DNA of 48,368 bases from Bacteroidales bacterium. GTDB taxonomy: Bacteria > Bacteroidota > Bacteroidia > Bacteroidales > UBA932. Positions 44,291 through 48,368 of this stretch are shown piece after piece. The stretch lies in contig JAGAKH010000094.1 in the NCBI GenBank assembly GCA_017625725.1, forward strand, positions 1 through 48,368. The letters are read 5' to 3'. Below the pieces are notes generated by a model that was not told the DNA's origin, made no database searches, and saw nothing but the letters and a program-made list of their open reading frames with translations. Positions within the stretch are counted from its first letter, which is position 1. Every line of letters begins with the position of its first letter. The position numbers and the translations under genes were made by a program.

Positions 44291-45577
44291 ATGAAATTCT
44301 ACAGCACAAGAGATAAAGACAGGCAGCATGCGGCAAGCCTGAAGGATGCCGCATCCGAGGGTCTGGCACCGGACGGAGGGCTTTATATGCCGGAAAGTAT
44401 TCCACAAGTGGATATGGCGGAAGTGGAAAGGCTGGCCGGAATATCATATTCCGGCATGGCAGCATATCTGGCAAAGACGATATTCAGCGAAATCCCAGAA
44501 TACGAGATTGAGAGGATTACGGCTGAGGCATATGATTTTCCCGTCACCCTTAGGGAAATCGGAGACGGACTGCATACCCTTGAGCTTTTTCATGGACCTA
44601 CATTCGCCTTCAAGGATTTTGGAGCCAGGTTCATGGGAAGGATGATGGGGCTGCTGAATGAAGGAGAAGACCTCACGATTCTCACGGCCACATCCGGAGA
44701 CACAGGAAGTGCAGTGGCACACGGCTTTTATGGAGTCGAAGGGGTAAAAGTAGTCATCCTATACCCAGCCGGGAAGGTCAGTCCTCTGCAAGAGGCCCAG
44801 ATGACGACCTTGGGCAGGAACATTACAGCCATAAAGATAGACGGCAGCTTTGACGACTGCCAGAGACTGGTCAAGTCGATGTTCAACGACACGGATCTCC
44901 GAAGCAGGAAACGGATAACCTCAGCCAACTCGATCAACATTCTGAGGTGGATTCCACAGTCTTTCTATTATTTCTACGGCTACTGCATGTGGAAAAGGAT
45001 GACAGGGAAAGACATGCCTGAGATTGCCGTTCCAAGCGGAAACTATGGAAACCTGGCCGGAGGAATGCTGGCAGCAAGGATGGGGCTCCCTATAAAGGGA
45101 TTCGTGGCGGCATCCAACGCCAACGATGTCATTCCGGAATACCTTCAGACAGGAATCTATCGTCCAAGACCTTCGGTAAGGACAGTTGCAAACGCAATGG
45201 ACGTAGGGGCACCGAGCAACTATGAAAGGATGATGGCCATGTGCGGAGATTCTTTGGACGATCTGAGACATGAAGTCAGAGGATTCTCGTGCAGTGATGA
45301 TGAGATAAGGGGAGCTATTGCAGAAATCCATGACAGATATGGTTATCTTTCCGATCCTCATAGTGCAGTGGGATATCTTGCAACAAGACAGCTGGGCGTA
45401 GAAGGATTCTGGCTGTCAACCGCCCATGCGGCAAAATTCAAGGAAGTTACCGAAAGTGCAACCGGACAGGAAGCTCAACTGCCACCTGCATTCATAGACA
45501 TGATGTCAAAAGAAAAGTTCTTCTGCAGGATGTCCGCGGAAGAAGATGCACTCAAGGAGTATCTGCTGAAAATATAA
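44291..45577 (+). CDS. thrC: Threonine synthase
   Basis: ThrC, 428 residues, is a PLP enzyme converting O-phosphohomoserine to threonine. The N-terminal motif is LAPDGGLYMPE; PLP binds Lys108 in PTFAFKDFGARF; LTATSGDTGSAVAHGF and the phosphate-loop region VPSGNYGNLAGG complete the site. It is the class I, longer bacterial form. A strong Shine-Dalgarno-like GGGGGAAGGA precedes the ATG, which is unusual in Bacteroidota. The stop codon lies inside the left arm of a 20-bp terminator hairpin. Confidence 0.96.
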   Translation: MKFYSTRDKDRQHAASLKDAASEGLAPDGGLYMPESIPQVDMAEVERLAGISYSGMAAYLAKTIFSEIPEYEIERITAEAYDFPVTLREIGDGLHTLELFHGPTFAFKDFGARFMGRMMGLLNEGEDLTILTATSGDTGSAVAHGFYGVEGVKVVILYPAGKVSPLQEAQMTTLGRNITAIKIDGSFDDCQRLVKSMFNDTDLRSRKRITSANSINILRWIPQSFYYFYGYCMWKRMTGKDMPEIAVPSGNYGNLAGGMLAARMGLPIKGFVAASNANDVIPEYLQTGIYRPRPSVRTVANAMDVGAPSNYERMMAMCGDSLDDLRHEVRGFSCSDDEIRGAIAEIHDRYGYLSDPHSAVGYLATRQLGVEGFWLSTAHAAKFKEVTESATGQEAQLPPAFIDMMSKEKFFCRMSAEEDALKEYLLKI

Positions 45578-45618
45578 ACAATCAGGCCTGCTGTCAAAAG
45601 CAGGCCTGATTGTTTATA
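45573..45618. terminator. 20-bp bidirectional terminator between thrC and the acyl-CoA ligase
   Basis: Perfect 20-bp inverted repeat (45573-45592 and 45599-45618) with a 6-nt loop. The arms include the stop codons of both convergent genes (TAA of thrC at 45575-45577, and the TAA of the ligase at 45614-45616), and A/T-rich arm ends can supply T-tracts for each strand. Confidence 0.85.
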
Positions 45619-47524
45619 GAGATGCGAGGTTCTTCTTGTTTACGATGTTCTTTCCCTCTGGAGTGTATGCATATTCCATATTCTCCTTATATGCCTCTTC
45701 AACTCTTCCCCTTACTACCTTCATCGAACTGTTAAGGAAGTGGTTCTGTTCCGTCCAAGGCTCAGGAAGCACACATACTGCTGCCGGAAGCCATCTCTCA
45801 GGGAAAGCACCGAAAAGTCGGCCGCCCTTTCTATAGCAATTGACTTCGTCCTGGAGCTTTTCAAGCATCTTGACCTTGGCATCGTGTGTCGACGGATCGA
45901 GTCCGAGATCCTTTACATATGCCTTCAGGGCCTCCTTGTTCGGAGTCACGAGGGCGATGGTGTAAGGGTCCTGACTGTTATGAAGGATCGCTCCGTCAAT
46001 GAACTTGGAGTTCTCGACCAGATTCTCCTCAATTCCTTCAGGTGAATACTTTTCTCCGTCTGCAGCGATGAGAAGTGACTTGAAGCGACCTACGACATAG
46101 AGCATTTCCTCGTCACGCATATATCCCATGTCACCGGTATGAAGCCATCCGTCAACTATAGTCGAAGCAGTGGACTTCGGATTCTTCCAATAACCAGCCA
46201 TGACATTTTCACCCTTGATGCATATCTCACCCTTTACTCCGAAAGGCTGTTCCACGCCATCTGCATCAAGAATCTTGATCTCCATCGGCTGAACCACCTT
46301 TCCTGACGAACCGAAAATATGCTTTGCAGGAGAGTTTGCTGAAATGATAGGGGTAGCCTCCGAGAGGCCATAACCCTGATACATCGGGATGCCGATCGCA
46401 TAGTAATATCTCTGAAGATCGATGTCAAGAAGGGCACCGCCGCCGACAAAGAACTTCATCTGGCCGCCGAGACCTTCTCTTACCTTCTTGAAGATGATCT
46501 TGTCAAAAAGAAGCATGAGAGGCTTGCGGAAGATATCCACGAACTGTGTTCCCTTGTTATATCCCTCCTTGTTATAGGCAATGGCATTCTTGAGAGCGAA
46601 GTTATAAAGCTTCTCCACAACAGGGCCGCTCTTTGAAATCGTGGTCTCGATATTCTTCTTGAAACTCTTTGCAAGAGTAGGGACCGAGAGCATCACATTA
46701 GGCTTGAACTCCTTGATGCTGACTGGAATGTTTCTCAATGCCTCCTTTCCGCTCTTGCCTGAAGGAACCATTCCGAGAGATGCACCATATGACATCATGG
46801 TGTAGAAACCTGCAACATGGGCAAAACAGTGGTCAAGCGGCAGGATTATGAGCATCTTGTCCTCCGGGGTCACTCCGATGACGGAATGTGCCTGCTCGAC
46901 ATTGGCCGTATAGTTTCTGTGAGTCAAGAGGATTCCTTTAGGATCCGCTGTAGTTCCTGAAGTGTAGCTGATGTTTGCATAGTCATCCGGACCTATGGAA
47001 GAATATCTCTGGATGAACATATCTTCATGCTCCGCAAGGAACTTGTCTCCCATCTCGATGACATCTCCTATGAAGATCTCATTCTCCCTGATGTCATCGA
47101 TCCTGTCGAAAATGATGACCTTCTCCACCATAGGGCAATCAGGAAGGATTGTTCTTATCTTAGGGAGCTGGAACTTCGATGTAATCACATATTTTGAATC
47201 GGAATGTCTGACACGGAATACCAGGTCGTTGGTCTCTCCCAGCTTTATGGAAAGAGGAACATTCACAGCTCCGGCATAAAGGACTCCAAGTTCTCCGATA
47301 ATCCACATGTCGCGGCCTTCACTAAGATATGATATCTTCTCTCCTTTCTGGACTCCAAGGGCCATCAATCCGGCTGCTATCCTCTTTGCCTTGGAAAGTG
47401 TCTCCTTATAAGTGGTAGGCTCCCATACTCCGGAATCAAGATTCTTCTCCCATAGGAAAGGATTCTCGGGATACTCGCCCACATACTTCTCCACAAAGTC
47501 AATGATTGTCAGTCTTTCTGCCAT
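45614..47524 (-). CDS. Long-chain fatty-acid-CoA ligase family (AMP-forming)
   Basis: A 636-residue AMP-binding enzyme of the long-chain acyl-CoA synthetase type, which activates fatty acids through an acyl-adenylate to acyl-CoA. Core motifs are ISYTSGTTADPKGILLTH near residue 187 (P-loop), YQGYGLSEATP near 385, and DGWLHTGDMGY near 455, followed by the hinge VGRFKSLL and a conserved Lys near the C-terminus. There is no signal peptide. The gene starts 12 nt after the deoxynucleoside kinase gene and is cotranscribed with it. The acyl substrate cannot be read from sequence; medium- or long-chain acids are likely. Confidence 0.92.
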   Translation of the reverse strand: MAERLTIIDFVEKYVGEYPENPFLWEKNLDSGVWEPTTYKETLSKAKRIAAGLMALGVQKGEKISYLSEGRDMWIIGELGVLYAGAVNVPLSIKLGETNDLVFRVRHSDSKYVITSKFQLPKIRTILPDCPMVEKVIIFDRIDDIRENEIFIGDVIEMGDKFLAEHEDMFIQRYSSIGPDDYANISYTSGTTADPKGILLTHRNYTANVEQAHSVIGVTPEDKMLIILPLDHCFAHVAGFYTMMSYGASLGMVPSGKSGKEALRNIPVSIKEFKPNVMLSVPTLAKSFKKNIETTISKSGPVVEKLYNFALKNAIAYNKEGYNKGTQFVDIFRKPLMLLFDKIIFKKVREGLGGQMKFFVGGGALLDIDLQRYYYAIGIPMYQGYGLSEATPIISANSPAKHIFGSSGKVVQPMEIKILDADGVEQPFGVKGEICIKGENVMAGYWKNPKSTASTIVDGWLHTGDMGYMRDEEMLYVVGRFKSLLIAADGEKYSPEGIEENLVENSKFIDGAILHNSQDPYTIALVTPNKEALKAYVKDLGLDPSTHDAKVKMLEKLQDEVNCYRKGGRLFGAFPERWLPAAVCVLPEPWTEQNHFLNSSMKVVRGRVEEAYKENMEYAYTPEGKNIVNKKNLASL

Positions 47525-47535
47525 AATAATTCCTT

Positions 47536-48159
47536 TTAGTCATTATTCTTGAACAAGCCGAAGAGTTCGGCATCAATCTTATCAGTCACCTCCTGAAAAT
47601 CCTCAGGACGGTTCTCGAACTTGATCCTGTCCACATCAAGAATCAGAAGATTATGCTTATAATCCTTGATCCAGTTCTCATAACGCTCGTTCAATCCGGT
47701 TATATAATCTATTCGAATGCTCTTTTCATATTCTCTTCCTCTCTTCTGGATCTGTCCTATAAGATTCGGAATGGATGACCTGAGATAGATGAGAAGATCC
47801 GGTGGATTTACCAGAGACATCATAAGATCAAAAAGATCGGAATAATTTTCATAATCCCTTGTGCTCATCAGGCCCATTCCATGCAGGTTCGGTGCGAATA
47901 TTCTTGCATCCTCATAGATTGTCCTGTCCTGGATGATTACCGCATCTTCCTTAGAAATATCAACTACATCCTTGAAACGCTTATTAAGAAAATATACCTG
48001 AAGATTGAATGACCATCTTTCCATATCCTCATAAAAATCAGCAAGATAAGGATTATAATCAACAGATTCGAACTTCGGGGTCCATCCATAATGGGCAGCG
48101 AGCATCTTGGTGAGAGTCGTTTTTCCGCTACCGATATTACCGGCAATTGCTATATGCAT
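47536..48159 (-). CDS. Deoxynucleoside kinase
   Basis: The start at 48159 (MHIAIAGNIGSGKTTL) gives 207 residues and places the P-loop GNIGSGKTT at the N-terminus, as in the family; the in-frame ATG at 48246 would add 29 residues unlike it. Further signatures are VIIQDRTIYEDA (the DRxxYED motif), PPDLLIYLR and a lid region with RGREYEKSIR. Such enzymes (dAK/dGK/dCK-like) phosphorylate deoxynucleosides in salvage. Which base is used cannot be decided by eye. It is the first gene of a two-gene minus-strand unit. Confidence 0.92.
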   Translation of the reverse strand: MHIAIAGNIGSGKTTLTKMLAAHYGWTPKFESVDYNPYLADFYEDMERWSFNLQVYFLNKRFKDVVDISKEDAVIIQDRTIYEDARIFAPNLHGMGLMSTRDYENYSDLFDLMMSLVNPPDLLIYLRSSIPNLIGQIQKRGREYEKSIRIDYITGLNERYENWIKDYKHNLLILDVDRIKFENRPEDFQEVTDKIDAELFGLFKNND

Positions 48160-48228
48160 AATGGTTATATTTTTTATACTACAACTTGGTAAATTTAATA
48201 ACTCTTTTCGTATTTTTGTAAAAATAAA

Positions 48229-48236
48229 CAAATTTA
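48229..48236 (-). promoter_or_regulatory. Candidate -7 box of the kinase/ligase operon
   Basis: TAAATTTG on the minus strand fits TAnnTTTG and gives a leader of about 63 nt to the ATG at 48159. It also lies right beside the probable edge of the mobile element. Confidence 0.4.
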
Positions 48237-48246
48237 AGTTTCGCAA

Positions 48247-48368
48247 GTGCTAAAATGATGTAATAAAAAAGGCTAAAGTGTTTGATAATTCGGTGATTAT
48301 CACTATATTAAAGTCGCCAAACAAAAACATAGAACCCTTTAGCCATGAACAAAAATAGACATATTATC
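48247..48368 (+). mobile_element. Left part of an unidentified insertion sequence
   Basis: GGCTAAAG at 48271-48278 and its inverse CTTTAGCC at 48337-48344 bracket a stretch with a 7-bp stem (48283-48289 and 48296-48302), and an ORF begins right after the second repeat. This arrangement of short inverted repeats just before a short-leader ORF is typical of the left end of an IS. The exact boundary and family are not determinable from 120 bases. Confidence 0.4.
48345..48368 (+). CDS. Start of a probable transposase ORF (cut by window end)
   Basis: ATG at 48345 opens a frame of eight codons, MNKNRHII, that runs off the window. The N-terminus is compatible with Bacteroidota transposases of the IS4/IS5 type, but eight residues cannot establish this. 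Confidence 0.35.

Noticed and set aside
44471-44490. Possible frameshift or fusion between thrB and thrC
   Set aside because: Both genes have complete conserved ends and a 10-nt gap with a good ribosome binding site, so they are ordinary adjacent genes.
48211-48218. Plus-strand TATTTTTG as a promoter for the right-hand transposase
   Set aside because: It is about 127 nt from the ORF and lies outside the probable IS edge, so it is more likely a chance match in AT-rich DNA.

Overview
The window is a piece of a Bacteroidota (order Bacteroidales) chromosome, most likely from an anaerobic, host-associated lineage. The evidence is a SusC/SusD pair, lipoproteins with acidic residues after the lipobox cysteine, a six-subunit Rnf complex followed upstream by RseC, oxygen-sensitive pyruvate formate-lyase with its activase, and repeated TAnnTTTG-type -7 promoter boxes. 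Genus cannot be fixed from the sequence. Both ends lie in insertion sequences: the 3' end of an IS30-type transposase at the left, and what looks like the start of another element's transposase at the right. The window therefore resembles a contig bounded by repeats.

Layout. 250-12262 (minus strand) is a continuous train of 14 genes: two M23 LytM-type endopeptidases, a MerR-type regulator, a Nif3/DUF34 protein, a coiled-coil zinc-ribbon protein, replicative helicase DnaB, a DUF3108 protein, RseC and RnfBCDGEA, ending in a 19-bp hairpin terminator. Divergent from it, 12395-20526 (plus) carries alaS, a fused LptF/G-Fmt gene, a thiamine pyrophosphokinase, ilvA and ilvE. 20510-23687 (minus) holds an outer-membrane protein gene interrupted by an in-frame TGA, a second LptF/G permease and tgt. 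Next come a NupG-like transporter (plus), a 420-bp spacer with two related hairpins, an M3 metallopeptidase lipoprotein and a small zinc-finger protein (minus), a short Ssb, pflB-pflA and a patatin-like protein (plus). 32874-42775 (minus) is a SusC-SusD-lipoprotein-subtilase-lipoprotein operon that looks like a surface protein/peptide-utilisation locus. 43037-45577 (plus) is a thrB-thrC operon preceded by a Thr/Ile-rich leader ORF and an intrinsic terminator. 45614-48159 (minus) holds a long-chain acyl-CoA ligase and a deoxynucleoside kinase.

How the genes work together. Rnf (ferredoxin:NAD+ oxidoreductase, ion pumping) and PflAB indicate fermentative anaerobic energy metabolism. ThrB/ThrC make threonine, IlvA converts threonine to 2-oxobutyrate, and IlvE finishes the branched-chain amino acids. 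This fits a leader peptide rich in both Thr and Ile codons. LPS transport is represented by two LptF/G-type permeases in different operons.

The most unusual items are (1) the single reading frame joining a complete LptF/G-type permease to a complete methionyl-tRNA formyltransferase with all catalytic residues, (2) the apparent thr attenuator with a promoter, leader peptide and terminator, and (3) the in-frame TGA in the outer-membrane protein gene, after which coding continues in frame for 49 residues. No CRISPR array, rRNA or tRNA gene was seen.
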